From the NCBI GenBank assembly GCA_017511535.1, contig JAFWJS010000043.1, positions 1 to 62,438 on the forward strand: 62,438 nt of DNA. The letters run 5' to 3'. The stretch comes from Eubacterium sp. (GTDB lineage Bacteria > Bacillota > Clostridia > Peptostreptococcales > Anaerovoracaceae). The notes beneath the pieces were generated by a model. It made no database searches and was not told the origin of the DNA. It was given only the letters and a program-made list of their open reading frames with translations. The translations under genes were made by a program, and so were the position numbers. Positions 17,658 to 26,067 of the stretch are shown piece after piece. Every line of letters starts with the position of its first letter. Position 1 is the first letter of the stretch.

Positions 17658-20600
17658 CGTCAGCCAGATCTTTCTTGGCAGTCTGCATCCTTATGATCTT
17701 TTCTTCTATAGTTGCCGCGGCTATCAGCTTGTATACGGCGACCGGTCTGGTCTGGCCGATACGGTGCGCGCGGTCCGTAGCCTGGTTCTGTGCCGCGAGG
17801 TTCCACCACGGATCGTAGTGGATCACGACGTCGGCGCCTGTGAGGTTCAGCCCTGTGCCTCCTGCCTTGAGCGAAATAAGGAACAAAGGCGTGTCGTCGT
17901 CGTTGAAATGACGTACGAGCTGCAGACGTTCTTCCTTAGGCGTATCTCCGATGATCTTGTAATATGTGATGCCTTCCTTCTGCAGATCTTTTTCCAGAAG
18001 TGAAAGCATTGAGGTGAACTGCGAGAAGAGAAGTACCTTGTGTTCACCGTCGATAGCAGTCTTGATGAGCTCTATCGCGGCTTCACGCTTGGCGGAGCCG
18101 CCGTCCCAGTGATCTGAGACGAGCGAAGGATCGCAGCAGATCTGACGGAGTCTTGTGAGCTCTGCCAGCACTTCCAGCTTTTCTCCGCCGGACGTTCCCA
18201 TATTGTTGATGAGGTTACGGATTTGAACGACCTCGGCCTCGTACAGCTCACGCTGCTTCTTTTCGAATATCGCGTACTGTATCTCCTCGTTCTTTTCCGG
18301 AAGATCAGACAATACCTCTTCCTTAAGACGCCGCAGTATGAACGGCTGGACCATTTTCTTCAGCTGCGCAGTGGCCTCCTCGTCCTTCATCCTCGCGACA
18401 GGCATCTCGAATTTCTCTTTGAACGCGTTGTATGTGTAAAGGAATCCGGGCATCAGATAATCGAAGATGCTCCACAGCTCTGACAGCCTGTTCTCGATAG
18501 GCGTGCCTGTAAGCGCGAAGCGGACCTTGCTGCTTATGACCTTTACAGATTTGCTCACAGCAGCGCCCGGGTTCTTGATGTACTGTGCCTCATCGACGAT
18601 CTGGTATGAGAATTCTTTCTCGTTGTAATTATCTATGTCTCGTTTGAGCAGGTCGTAAGATGTGATGAGCACGTCGTACTTTCTGTATGAGTTCACTATC
18701 ATCTCACGTTCATCAGGCGTGCCTACGACACATACCGTCTTTATGTCAGGCGCCCACTTGTCGAACTCCATCTGCCAGTTGAATACCAGCGAGGCAGGGC
18801 AGACGATGAGTGCGGTATCCAGCGTGCCGCGCTCTTTCTCGGCAAGGAGCACGGAAATGGTCTCAAGGGTCTTCCCGAGTCCCATATCGTCGGCAAGTAT
18901 ACCGCCGAGGTGAGCAGATGAAAGAGTCCTCATCCACTGATACGCATACACCTGATACGGCCTGAGCACGTCCTTCAGCGACTCGGGCGCGTCATAGTCT
19001 GAATCAGCTATGGAATCGAAGTCCTGGAGCAGCTGGCGGAAGCCGTGATCTCTGTCTGCCGCGACATCCTCGTGCTCTTCAAGCATATGATTGAGATAAT
19101 ATGCTCTGTAAACAGGAAGATGCATCTTCCCGCTCACGAAATCTTTCAGCGGCACGTCGAGCTTCTGGAACAGGTCGTCCACGAACCTTAGCGTATCCTG
19201 GTGTTCCAGGCTGATGAACGTACCGTTGTTCAGAAGATGATATTTCTTCTTCTTCCTGTAGCTCTCAAGAAGCTCAAGAAGCTCTTTCGGCGTGAGCTCC
19301 TGCGGGTGGACCTGAAGATCCAGCAGATTGGAATTCATCTTCACGCCGACGCTTATCTGTGGACAGTTCCTGAGCTTCAGCTTCTCAAATTTCTCAGTGG
19401 CGTGTACGTCGCCGTAGTTCAGCAGTGTGTTCACACCGTCGTTCAGTATCTCATATACGTTGTCGTCTGTCTTGTCAGTCGCGTATTTCCCGTTAGGCAG
19501 ATCTATGGATGGGAAGAAGCCTTTCACCGCGTCGCGCACGCGTCCTTCCTGGCGTTTGTCGTGCATTGTGCGCCTGGCGTTTATTATCATCTCTTTGGAC
19601 AGATCCTGTCCTGACCCGGATCCGCCTGCATTTTCGCCGTCCGGAAGGTCAGCTCCTCTGAGATCGTCGGCGTGCTTTGCCTTCTCTGCGGCTTCAGCTT
19701 CTTTCTTCTTCTTCCGTTCGCTCTTCTTTCCGGCGTCCTCCTTTTTCCCGTTCTCTTCTGCGTCGAGTCCCGCGGCTTTGCCGTGCGGCAGGACCGCCGG
19801 CTCACCGGACGTAAGATCAAAAGAAGTGTCCCCGTATGTCACGAACGGTCTGCAGAAGAGCTCGTCCTTATCTGTGTCCAGATAGAAGTCGAATCTTGCC
19901 TCAGGAGGGAGGTTGCTTGTTATATCTTCCTCATCTTCCTCTATGACAGTGATGTAAGGGTTCCGCAGCAGCTCAGGCATGATCCTGTAATAGAATTCGG
20001 AAATATTATTTACGCCGATCGCGAATTCTGAGTGGCCGTATGCTCCCGGCCCCCTTGCGGATGCCTCATCTGAGCCGCTGTCTTTACCGGCGCCGCTTTT
20101 TGCCGAAGCGGTCTTCATGCCCGCCTCATAGAAAGGGGCGACTACGCGGTATGTGCTGTCTTCGAGCTTTGTCAGGGTCTCGTCCGTAAGGAAGAAATGG
20201 GACTTTGTTCCTGACAGTATGACAGGAGAGTCGAAGATGACGGTTATGCCGTGGAAGTCAGGGGCCATGCCGGAAGGGCCGGCTGAAGTACGTCTGACGC
20301 CCGGCTTATGCATCTTGCGTACAGTGATCGTGAATTCCGGAACGCCGCTTCCTATAACTATATGGTCCATGCGGCTCTTGCCTTCGCGGCTTGAGCCCGT
20401 GTCCTTCAGATCTTCCTCACGGGCTTCCTGTATGGCTTCGCTGATCTCATCCTGATCAAGCCTTGAGAGTGAGCTTCTGCTTCTGTTTCCGGCTGCCTGA
20501 GCGGCAGGCTTCTCACGTTTTGATGTTTCTTTATATTTATCGCTGTACTCGATGCTGAGTCCGGCTGCGATATCGTAGAATGTCTCCAGAGCTTCGCCCT

Positions 20601-21726
20601 CCAGCGCGATCTCCTTGTGCGCGGTAAGGTCGGGGATAGGGTACTTCGATTTCGCCTGCAGGCGCTCGTTGACCGCCTGAGCGTTCATTACCTCTTTTTC
20701 TATCAGCCTGTAGTAGCGCTCGTTACGTCCTGAGAAAGTGCTGTCGGTGAATACGATCCTGTCGTTTCTGCCGAGCTGGTATTCTTCACCTGAACGAACG
20801 GCGTCCACAAGCGAAGTCAGGTTCTTCACGACGAAAAGCTTATCTTTTCCTATGCTGAACGTCAGGTTCACATGCCCGTCAGCGCTTCGTTCTATCTTAG
20901 GCTCCACAGTGCATGCCTGCGGGTCAAGCGACCCGTCGAAGTCATAGTACTGGTTGAGTTCTCCGTATCGTCTCAGGAACCTCGCGGCTGTCCAGTCGGT
21001 CTCGTCGCCCGGATCATTCTTCTTCAGTTCCTTATCCAGGGCAAGCAGCATACATGTGGCGTGCTCGCACATCATCCTGCTGAGATATTTCTCGTCCGGG
21101 CTGTTCACGTAATGAAGGTTGCAGAGGTCACAGTCGATCCTGTCAAATCTGTCGCGGCGGAACTTTGCCGATACTGTGCCTGATGTGTATTCGGTCGAGA
21201 AGACAGCTTCGCATGATCCTGTCATGTCTTCACCGTCGCCCGGGTCGGCCTGCACCTTGCCCATTTCCAGCCTGCCGTCAGCAAGATCAAGCCTTGCCTT
21301 GTCCACGATGTCATGATAGAAGAGCAGGTCTTTCGTCATTTCCTGCATATCGAAGAAAGTCGGAGTCACGCCTTCCTCGTTCTGGAAAGGTCTGGAGTAT
21401 TCCCTCGGCTTTCTCGCGCCGGCGTTCTCTTCCTCCCATTTGATCAGTGCGGCGGCTTCATGGCAGCACCGTTTCCCGGATACGGCGTCAGAGCACGTAC
21501 ACCGCATGGAAGGGCGCCCCTGGTTCAGTCCCTGTATCAGCGCCTTGTCGTAGTCGTCCTTCTTCCTGCCGTAGCGGAATTTTGCCACACAGTAAGTCGG
21601 GCCGCTCGCGAACTCCTCCAGCTTTCCACTGTCGAGAAGGGTGTGCGCCTCTCTTATAGTCTCTTCATCAAAATCCTTTTTCCAGTCCTGCGGCTTTCCC
21701 GCCGCGCTGTTCTGCTGTGATTTCAT
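17587..21726 (-). CDS. SNF2/Rad54-type helicase with N-terminal SWIM zinc finger
   Basis: The 1,379-residue product starts with a SWIM-type zinc site (CTCSDAVSGKRCCH, about residues 80-95). A long central region of unknown fold follows, with a low-complexity Lys/Glu/Ala insert around residue 670. The C-terminal 450 residues are a full SNF2 ATPase: motif I ADDMGLGKT near residue 945, motif II VDEAQYIKN near 1045, motif III LTGTPIENRLSELWS, motif V LKAGGTGLNLTGAD and motif VI QATDRAHRIGQT. It is a DNA-dependent ATPase, likely a cytoplasmic DNA-translocating or remodelling enzyme of bacterial HepA/Snf2 type. I chose ATG 21726 over GTG 21735 because of ribosome-site spacing. Its stop overlaps the facing small ORF. 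Confidence 0.9.
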   Translation of the reverse strand: MKSQQNSAAGKPQDWKKDFDEETIREAHTLLDSGKLEEFASGPTYCVAKFRYGRKKDDYDKALIQGLNQGRPSMRCTCSDAVSGKRCCHEAAALIKWEEENAGARKPREYSRPFQNEEGVTPTFFDMQEMTKDLLFYHDIVDKARLDLADGRLEMGKVQADPGDGEDMTGSCEAVFSTEYTSGTVSAKFRRDRFDRIDCDLCNLHYVNSPDEKYLSRMMCEHATCMLLALDKELKKNDPGDETDWTAARFLRRYGELNQYYDFDGSLDPQACTVEPKIERSADGHVNLTFSIGKDKLFVVKNLTSLVDAVRSGEEYQLGRNDRIVFTDSTFSGRNERYYRLIEKEVMNAQAVNERLQAKSKYPIPDLTAHKEIALEGEALETFYDIAAGLSIEYSDKYKETSKREKPAAQAAGNRSRSSLSRLDQDEISEAIQEAREEDLKDTGSSREGKSRMDHIVIGSGVPEFTITVRKMHKPGVRRTSAGPSGMAPDFHGITVIFDSPVILSGTKSHFFLTDETLTKLEDSTYRVVAPFYEAGMKTASAKSGAGKDSGSDEASARGPGAYGHSEFAIGVNNISEFYYRIMPELLRNPYITVIEEDEEDITSNLPPEARFDFYLDTDKDELFCRPFVTYGDTSFDLTSGEPAVLPHGKAAGLDAEENGKKEDAGKKSERKKKKEAEAAEKAKHADDLRGADLPDGENAGGSGSGQDLSKEMIINARRTMHDKRQEGRVRDAVKGFFPSIDLPNGKYATDKTDDNVYEILNDGVNTLLNYGDVHATEKFEKLKLRNCPQISVGVKMNSNLLDLQVHPQELTPKELLELLESYRKKKKYHLLNNGTFISLEHQDTLRFVDDLFQKLDVPLKDFVSGKMHLPVYRAYYLNHMLEEHEDVAADRDHGFRQLLQDFDSIADSDYDAPESLKDVLRPYQVYAYQWMRTLSSAHLGGILADDMGLGKTLETISVLLAEKERGTLDTALIVCPASLVFNWQMEFDKWAPDIKTVCVVGTPDEREMIVNSYRKYDVLITSYDLLKRDIDNYNEKEFSYQIVDEAQYIKNPGAAVSKSVKVISSKVRFALTGTPIENRLSELWSIFDYLMPGFLYTYNAFKEKFEMPVARMKDEEATAQLKKMVQPFILRRLKEEVLSDLPEKNEEIQYAIFEKKQRELYEAEVVQIRNLINNMGTSGGEKLEVLAELTRLRQICCDPSLVSDHWDGGSAKREAAIELIKTAIDGEHKVLLFSQFTSMLSLLEKDLQKEGITYYKIIGDTPKEERLQLVRHFNDDDTPLFLISLKAGGTGLNLTGADVVIHYDPWWNLAAQNQATDRAHRIGQTRPVAVYKLIAAATIEEKIIRMQTAKKDLADAILSGTSESLASLTKDELMSLLG

Positions 21727-21900
21727 TTCGATCACCCTGCTGCCGATATAACTATATCTGTTCTTGCCGGACGGATAATCTGTCGTGATCCGTCTGACTT
21801 ATCGGTCAGGATCTATCTGTTCAGGCAGATCCTGTCTGCAATTTCAGTATACCACTTTCATCGATATGGTGAGCGGTCGTTTTGGATCGGCCGGGCATGT

Positions 21901-21969
21901 GGTTGCCTACGTATCAAAAAAAGACTCGTAGGTAACGGGATCCGCCTTTCGGAAGGTCTGTAGGCAACC
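21901..21969. repeat. 69-bp element with perfect 10-bp terminal inverted repeats
   Basis: GGTTGCCTAC at 21901-21910 is the exact complement of GTAGGCAACC at 21960-21969. A third near copy, GTAGGTAAC, lies inside at 21928-21936, and a small CCTT-TCGG-AAGG hairpin lies between. An A7 tract follows the left arm. The rest of the 21727-21976 gap holds further small inverted repeats (GGAT...ATCC around 21808) and the presumed helicase promoter, but no gene. Confidence 0.6.
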
Positions 21970-21976
21970 AAATCAA

Positions 21977-23401
21977 CTACGCCCATGCGGAGCAGAGCCC
22001 CCGCACCGCCTCGTTGATCTCATTCAACGGTATCTGGTCGTAGTAGAGAATGAGCTCCGCCTTTCCCGGCGTCCTGGTCTTCTCGTGCACAGGAACTATG
22101 TGGAGCCTCAGCTTTTCCGCTTCTTCGCACAGCTCTGAAGGCGAGCAGGCGGACATCACCTCGAGCCTTATGCTGATACCTGACTTCGTGTTCTCTGCGT
22201 GCACTATATCTCCGCCATATCTGGTGAAGGCCTCGATCAGCTTATCGAGTTTTCCCGCGTACAGTTTTCTTATCTTCCTGATCCCCGCCTGATAGAAGCC
22301 GTTCTTCATGAATTCGGCCAGAACGAGCTGCTCTATCTTGGAACAGGTCTGGTCATATTCGTTTCTGATACCGCGGAACAATATAGAAAGCCTTTCCGGA
22401 AGCACCATATAGCTTATCCTTATCGCGGGGAATAAAGTTGATGAAAATGAGCCCAGGTAAACGACACAGCCTGTGCTGTCGATGTTCTTCAGCGCAGGTA
22501 CCGGATTCCCGAAGTACCTGAGCTCACTGTCGTAGTCGTCTTCGATTATCACAGAGCTGTTCCTTCTGGCCCATTCAAGGAGCTGGTACCTTCTGTCGGC
22601 CGGCATTACTGAGCCAGTAGGGAACTGATTGGACGGGCTGACATATACAGCTGTCTCTATGTTTTCCGGCAGCTTTTCGATCTCGAGCCCATCGGTCCCT
22701 ACCGGGATCTTGTTCAGAGTGAAGTCCATGTCGCGGAATATATGCCGTACAGGCCTGTACCCGGGATCCTCTACATTTATTATGTCGATGCTGAATTCCC
22801 TGAGCATTTTCGCGAGCCTGCTGGTAAGCTGCTGCACGCCTGCGCCGATCACTATATCCTCCGGAGAAGCGGTGACGCCTCTTGCCGTATAGAGATATCC
22901 GGAGATCTCTTTCCTTAAGTCATATTCGCCCTGAGGGTCCTGCGGCGACAGAAGTACTTCCGGGCTGTTATTCATCACCCACGTGAAGCATTTCCTCCAT
23001 TTGCTGAAATCAAAGCTTTCAGGGTCGCATCTGTATGCCGGATCACCGGATACTGTACCAGTGCTTTCTGTTTCTTTGATATGTATTCCCGGAGTGTCCG
23101 GGTTGTCTGCCGTTTCCCTCAAAGGCGTTTTTTCCCCGGTCCTGTCCGGGCCCGTCACCTTGCGGACATAGTATCCGGAATTCGGCCTGGCGTCGAGATA
23201 TCCTTCCAGATAAAGCTGGTCATATGCCCTGGCACACGTAGTGATGCTGACGTCGAGCTGTGCTGACAGGCTCCGGAGCGACGGGAGCCGCTCGCCCGCC
23301 CGCATGTCTCCGCCAAGGATGCCGGACCGGATGATGTCATATAATTGTACATATAAAGGAGCATCAGAATTGTGCTTTAAATCTGCGTAAATAGGTTTCA
23401 T
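21977..23401 (-). CDS. MocR/PdxR-type GntR regulator with aminotransferase-like domain
   Basis: The 474-residue product has a GntR winged helix at residues 11-80 (PLYVQLYDIIRSGIL, GERLPSLRSLSAQL) and a fold-type I aminotransferase-like domain. PLP-pocket motifs are present: SPSNQFPTGSVMP and IEDDYDSELRY. The canonical GTFSK lysine that binds PLP is changed: the sequence reads GSFSSTLFPAIRIS, with Ser321 in the lysine position. MocR proteins sense PLP or an amino acid and control vitamin B6 or amino-acid genes. The gene is divergent from an ECF S component across 142 bases, which supports control of a vitamin B6 transporter. The missing lysine means a PLP Schiff base cannot form in the usual way. 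Confidence 0.88.
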   Translation of the reverse strand: MKPIYADLKHNSDAPLYVQLYDIIRSGILGGDMRAGERLPSLRSLSAQLDVSITTCARAYDQLYLEGYLDARPNSGYYVRKVTGPDRTGEKTPLRETADNPDTPGIHIKETESTGTVSGDPAYRCDPESFDFSKWRKCFTWVMNNSPEVLLSPQDPQGEYDLRKEISGYLYTARGVTASPEDIVIGAGVQQLTSRLAKMLREFSIDIINVEDPGYRPVRHIFRDMDFTLNKIPVGTDGLEIEKLPENIETAVYVSPSNQFPTGSVMPADRRYQLLEWARRNSSVIIEDDYDSELRYFGNPVPALKNIDSTGCVVYLGSFSSTLFPAIRISYMVLPERLSILFRGIRNEYDQTCSKIEQLVLAEFMKNGFYQAGIRKIRKLYAGKLDKLIEAFTRYGGDIVHAENTKSGISIRLEVMSACSPSELCEEAEKLRLHIVPVHEKTRTPGKAELILYYDQIPLNEINEAVRGLCSAWA

Positions 23402-23432
23402 TTCGCGTTACATCCTGAAATTGTTATTTGTA

Positions 23433-23469
23433 AAAAGTAATAAATTGCATATTTAAAAGTATACACTTT
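23433..23469. promoter_or_regulatory. Candidate MocR operator in the divergent intergenic region
   Basis: AAAAGTA occurs at 23433-23439 and again at 23455-23461, 22 bases apart (two helical turns), and the second copy is part of AAAGT-ATAC-ACTTT at 23456-23469. MocR proteins commonly bind direct repeats between divergent genes. The match is by pattern only. Confidence 0.35.
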
Positions 23470-23543
23470 ATTGTTATTATATTATCTGTAAACAAACAGG
23501 TCAATAGTGCGTCACGGCCATATGACCGGGAAGGATATATACT

Positions 23544-24098
23544 ATGGAAAACAGGAACACTCCGGCGGCAGCCGGTACAAGGAGCCAGCTGTACGAGCTG
23601 ATGCTGACAGGACTTCTGGCGGCGCTTGTCATGGCAGCGACGTCTTTCTTCAGGATCCCTGTCATCGCGACAAACGGATATATACACCTGGGCGACGCCA
23701 TGGTGCTTCTTTCCGTGTTCATTCTCGGCAGAAGGAACGGAACTATCGCGGCTGCTTCGGGTTCAGCTCTTGCTGATCTTCTTGGCGGCTATGCGCACTG
23801 GGTTCCGTGGACGTTCGCGATCAAAGGCCTCATGGCTTTTGTGGCTGCGACGGTTCTTCTCTGTTCCGGTGAAAAGAAAGAAACTGGCCCGGTGTCAAAG
23901 TCAGAGATCGCTGCGTCGCTGGCGGGAAGCCTTGTGATGATCTCAGGATACTTTATGGCACACCGTGTGATATACGGAACATGGGCTGCGCCATTTGCCG
24001 CTCTTCCGGGGAATATTGTCCAGGCGGCGGCAGGCGTCGTTATCGCCGTGATCGTATCGGCTGCGATGAGAAAGACAGCGCCGCAGGCTTTTAGATAG
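23544..24098 (+). CDS. ECF transporter S component, probable vitamin B6-related
   Basis: The 184-residue product has five to six membrane helices and the S-component signature near the N-terminus: helix 1 with LLAALVMAATSF, then GYIHLGDAMVLLSVFILGRR, GSALADLLGGY and WTFAIKGLMAF. This is the length and layout of HmpT/PdxU-type substrate-capture subunits, which use a shared EcfAA'T module encoded elsewhere. The neighbouring divergent MocR regulator suggests a pyridoxine-type substrate, but the sequence alone cannot separate this from hydroxymethylpyrimidine or queuosine precursors. The start follows a GGAAGGAT site. The gene is a single unit closed by a terminator at 24130. Confidence 0.82.
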   Translation: MENRNTPAAAGTRSQLYELMLTGLLAALVMAATSFFRIPVIATNGYIHLGDAMVLLSVFILGRRNGTIAAASGSALADLLGGYAHWVPWTFAIKGLMAFVAATVLLCSGEKKETGPVSKSEIAASLAGSLVMISGYFMAHRVIYGTWAAPFAALPGNIVQAAAGVVIAVIVSAAMRKTAPQAFR

Positions 24099-24129
24099 AC
24101 AGCAAGATCAAAACAGATGCTTTATACAG

Positions 24130-24160
24130 GGAACGCTGTGATACCGCAGTGTTCCTTTTT
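24130..24160 (+). terminator. Rho-independent terminator after the ECF S component
   Basis: GGAAC-G-CTG at 24130-24138 pairs with CAG-T-GTTCC at 24147-24155, followed by TTTTT. Confidence 0.85.
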
Positions 24161-24181
24161 CATTTCCGGCTTTGCAGAACC

Positions 24182-24210
24182 TTGATGCAGGGTGCCAAAA
24201 GTGAGATAAT
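24182..24210 (+). promoter_or_regulatory. Sigma-A promoter for the sirtuin gene
   Basis: TTGATG at 24182-24187 and GATAAT at 24205-24210 with a 17-base spacer lie 41 bases before the sirtuin start. Confidence 0.55.
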
Positions 24211-24250
24211 ATGAAAAACAAAAAAACGCAAGCTGAACAGGAGCGTCATC

Positions 24251-24997
24251 ATGGACAAGACATTGAAAGAGATAGTAGAAGAAGCCTCGAACATAGTGTT
24301 CTTCGGAGGCGCGGGAGTATCGACGGAGAGCGGCATACCGGATTTCCGCTCCAAGGACGGGCTTTACCACGCGCAGCAGAGTTACGGCTATCCGCCGGAA
24401 ACGATTCTGTCGCATACTTTCTACATGAACCATAACGAGACGTTTTTTAAATACTACAAAGAGAACCTCATCGCTGAGGGCGTGCAGCCGAACAAAGCCC
24501 ATAAGGCGCTTGCTGAGCTTGAGCGGAGAGGGAAGCTGAAAGCAGTCATCACGCAGAACATCGACGGACTGCATCAGAAAGCAGGGAGCGTGAACGTACT
24601 CGAGCTTCACGGAAGCACGCTCAGGAACACATGCGAGAAATGCGGCGCCCATTATGATCTCGATTATGTTATGGACGAGGCTAATTGTGAGGGCCTGGTG
24701 CCGCACTGCAGCGTATGCGGGGGCAGGATCAAGCCTGACGTCGTGCTGTATGAGGAGATGCTGGATAACGACGTGATGATAAAGTCAATAGACGCTATAC
24801 AGGCGGCCGATGTCATGATCGTCGGAGGAACGTCGCTGAACGTATACCCGGCTGCAGGACTGATCTCATATTTCAGGGGAAAGCATCTCGTGCTTATCAA
24901 CAGGTCAGCCACGCCGTATGATGACGCGGCGGATCTGGTCATACATGATACGATCGGCAAGGTATTGTGGAGCCTTATAGACGATGAAGAGGAATAG
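24251..24997 (+). CDS. NAD-dependent protein deacylase, sirtuin family
   Basis: The 248-residue product is a full bacterial sirtuin. It has the NAD-binding GGAGVSTESGIPDFRS motif at residues 19-34, QNIDGLHQKAG, the catalytic His120 in LELHGST, and a four-cysteine zinc site (CEKC, later CSVC). It also has GGTSLNVYPAAGL and INRSATPYD near the C-terminus. It removes acyl groups from lysine using NAD in the cytoplasm. The start follows an AGGAG site. surE begins 26 bases after its stop, so they are likely co-transcribed. Confidence 0.95.
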   Translation: MDKTLKEIVEEASNIVFFGGAGVSTESGIPDFRSKDGLYHAQQSYGYPPETILSHTFYMNHNETFFKYYKENLIAEGVQPNKAHKALAELERRGKLKAVITQNIDGLHQKAGSVNVLELHGSTLRNTCEKCGAHYDLDYVMDEANCEGLVPHCSVCGGRIKPDVVLYEEMLDNDVMIKSIDAIQAADVMIVGGTSLNVYPAAGLISYFRGKHLVLINRSATPYDDAADLVIHDTIGKVLWSLIDDEEE

Positions 24998-25023
24998 CAG
25001 CCGGAGATGAAGCGGAGAATCTG

Positions 25024-25866
25024 ATGGGACAGAAAGCTGAAGACAGAAAACTCAATATAATGGTAGTGAACGATGACGGTATCACGTCACGCGGACTCAG
25101 AGAGCTCGTAGACGCGCTCAGGACAAGGGCGAATATCTATGTTTCCGCTCCTGACGGGGAGCACAGCGGCGCGAGCCAGTCGATCACGATAACGGAGCCG
25201 ATCAGGGTATATGACTTCGATTATGATGGAGCGGAGGCGGCGTACGCTGTTACAGGGACGCCTACCGACTGCGTCAAGGCAGGACTCCAGTTCTACAAAG
25301 AGCGTGGGATAGAGATGGACATGGTGTATTCGGGTATCAACATCGGCAGCAATTTCGGTAAAGACACACTGTATTCGGGGACCATCGGCGCGGCTATGGA
25401 GGCAGCTTTGTCGAATGTCAGAGCTGTAGCCGTATCAGTGGACAGCCACAGCGCGACTCACTTTGAGACTGCCTGTGAAGCAGCGCTTGCCGTAGTAGAC
25501 AGGTCGATGAACGACCTTACGCCTGACACCATACTGAATATCAACGCCCCGGATCTGCCGCCTGAAGAGGTGAAGGGGATCAGATATACCGCGCTCGGAA
25601 ACAGATTTTACATTGACAGATTCATACCTGTTGAATCGGAGGAAGGTGACAGCTATATGCTGGACGGGGCGCCTCTCGATCTGAACGATATCGAGGAGAA
25701 GTATGACGTTACGGCTACCTGGGACAACTATGTCTCCATCACGCCGCTTCAGTTTGACTATACGGCGTACGACATGATCAGCAAGGTCGCCTCGTGGGGT
25801 CTGAAACTTGAAAAAGAGGATACGGCCAGAGCGTCGGGCAGCCAAAGAGAGAACATGCCGGAGTAG
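25024..25866 (+). CDS. surE: 5'-nucleotidase SurE
   Basis: The 280-residue product carries the SurE signature VVNDDGITSRG with metal-binding Asp17 and Asp18, then APDGEHSGASQSIT, SGINIGSNFGKDTLYSGTIGAAMEA and NINAPDLP. It is a metal-dependent phosphatase that removes phosphate from nucleoside 5'- or 3'-monophosphates in the cytoplasm. It is slightly longer than many SurE proteins because of a polar C-terminal tail. A small hairpin terminator follows at 25869. Confidence 0.95.
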   Translation: MGQKAEDRKLNIMVVNDDGITSRGLRELVDALRTRANIYVSAPDGEHSGASQSITITEPIRVYDFDYDGAEAAYAVTGTPTDCVKAGLQFYKERGIEMDMVYSGINIGSNFGKDTLYSGTIGAAMEAALSNVRAVAVSVDSHSATHFETACEAALAVVDRSMNDLTPDTILNINAPDLPPEEVKGIRYTALGNRFYIDRFIPVESEEGDSYMLDGAPLDLNDIEEKYDVTATWDNYVSITPLQFDYTAYDMISKVASWGLKLEKEDTARASGSQRENMPE

Positions 25867-25868
25867 GG

Positions 25869-25889
25869 GCGAAGAATTTCGCTGTTTTT
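25869..25889 (+). terminator. Short Rho-independent terminator after surE
   Basis: GCGAA at 25869-25873 pairs with TTCGC at 25878-25882 and is followed by TGTTTTT. The stem is only five pairs. Confidence 0.6.
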
Positions 25890-25912
25890 CAATATGTTTT
25901 CGACTTTTGGTA

Positions 25913-25941
25913 TTGATTTTTCAAATGTTAGGTAGTAGACT
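25913..25941 (+). promoter_or_regulatory. Candidate promoter for the thiolase gene
   Basis: TTGATT at 25913-25918 and TAGACT at 25936-25941 with a 17-base spacer would start RNA near 25948, giving a leader of about 120 bases. Confidence 0.5.
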
Positions 25942-25949
25942 AAACTCGA

Positions 25950-25971
25950 CAAGAATTTAACAAAATTCTTG
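25950..25971. promoter_or_regulatory. 22-bp palindrome at the thiolase transcription start
   Basis: CAAGAATTT at 25950-25958 and AAATTCTTG at 25963-25971 are exact complements around AACA. The site lies immediately downstream of the -10 element, where a dimeric repressor would block initiation. It could also form an RNA hairpin at the 5' end. Confidence 0.5.
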
Positions 25972-26000
25972 CTTCCATTGATATACAGATTGTTTAATCA

Positions 26001-26045
26001 GCCAGAGCATGGCTTTAGGATCATAAAGCCGTAAAATGGCTTTTT
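26001..26045 (+). promoter_or_regulatory. Attenuator-like leader hairpins before the thiolase gene
   Basis: GGCTTT at 26011-26016 can pair with AAAGCC at 26025-26030, and the same AAAGCC can instead pair with GGCTTT at 26038-26043, which runs into TTG. GCCA at 26001-26004 can also sequester TGGC at 26010-26013. The mutually exclusive stems resemble an antiterminator/terminator pair, though each is short. Confidence 0.4.
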
Positions 26046-26067
26046 GTACCAAGGAGGGAAAAAGAAA

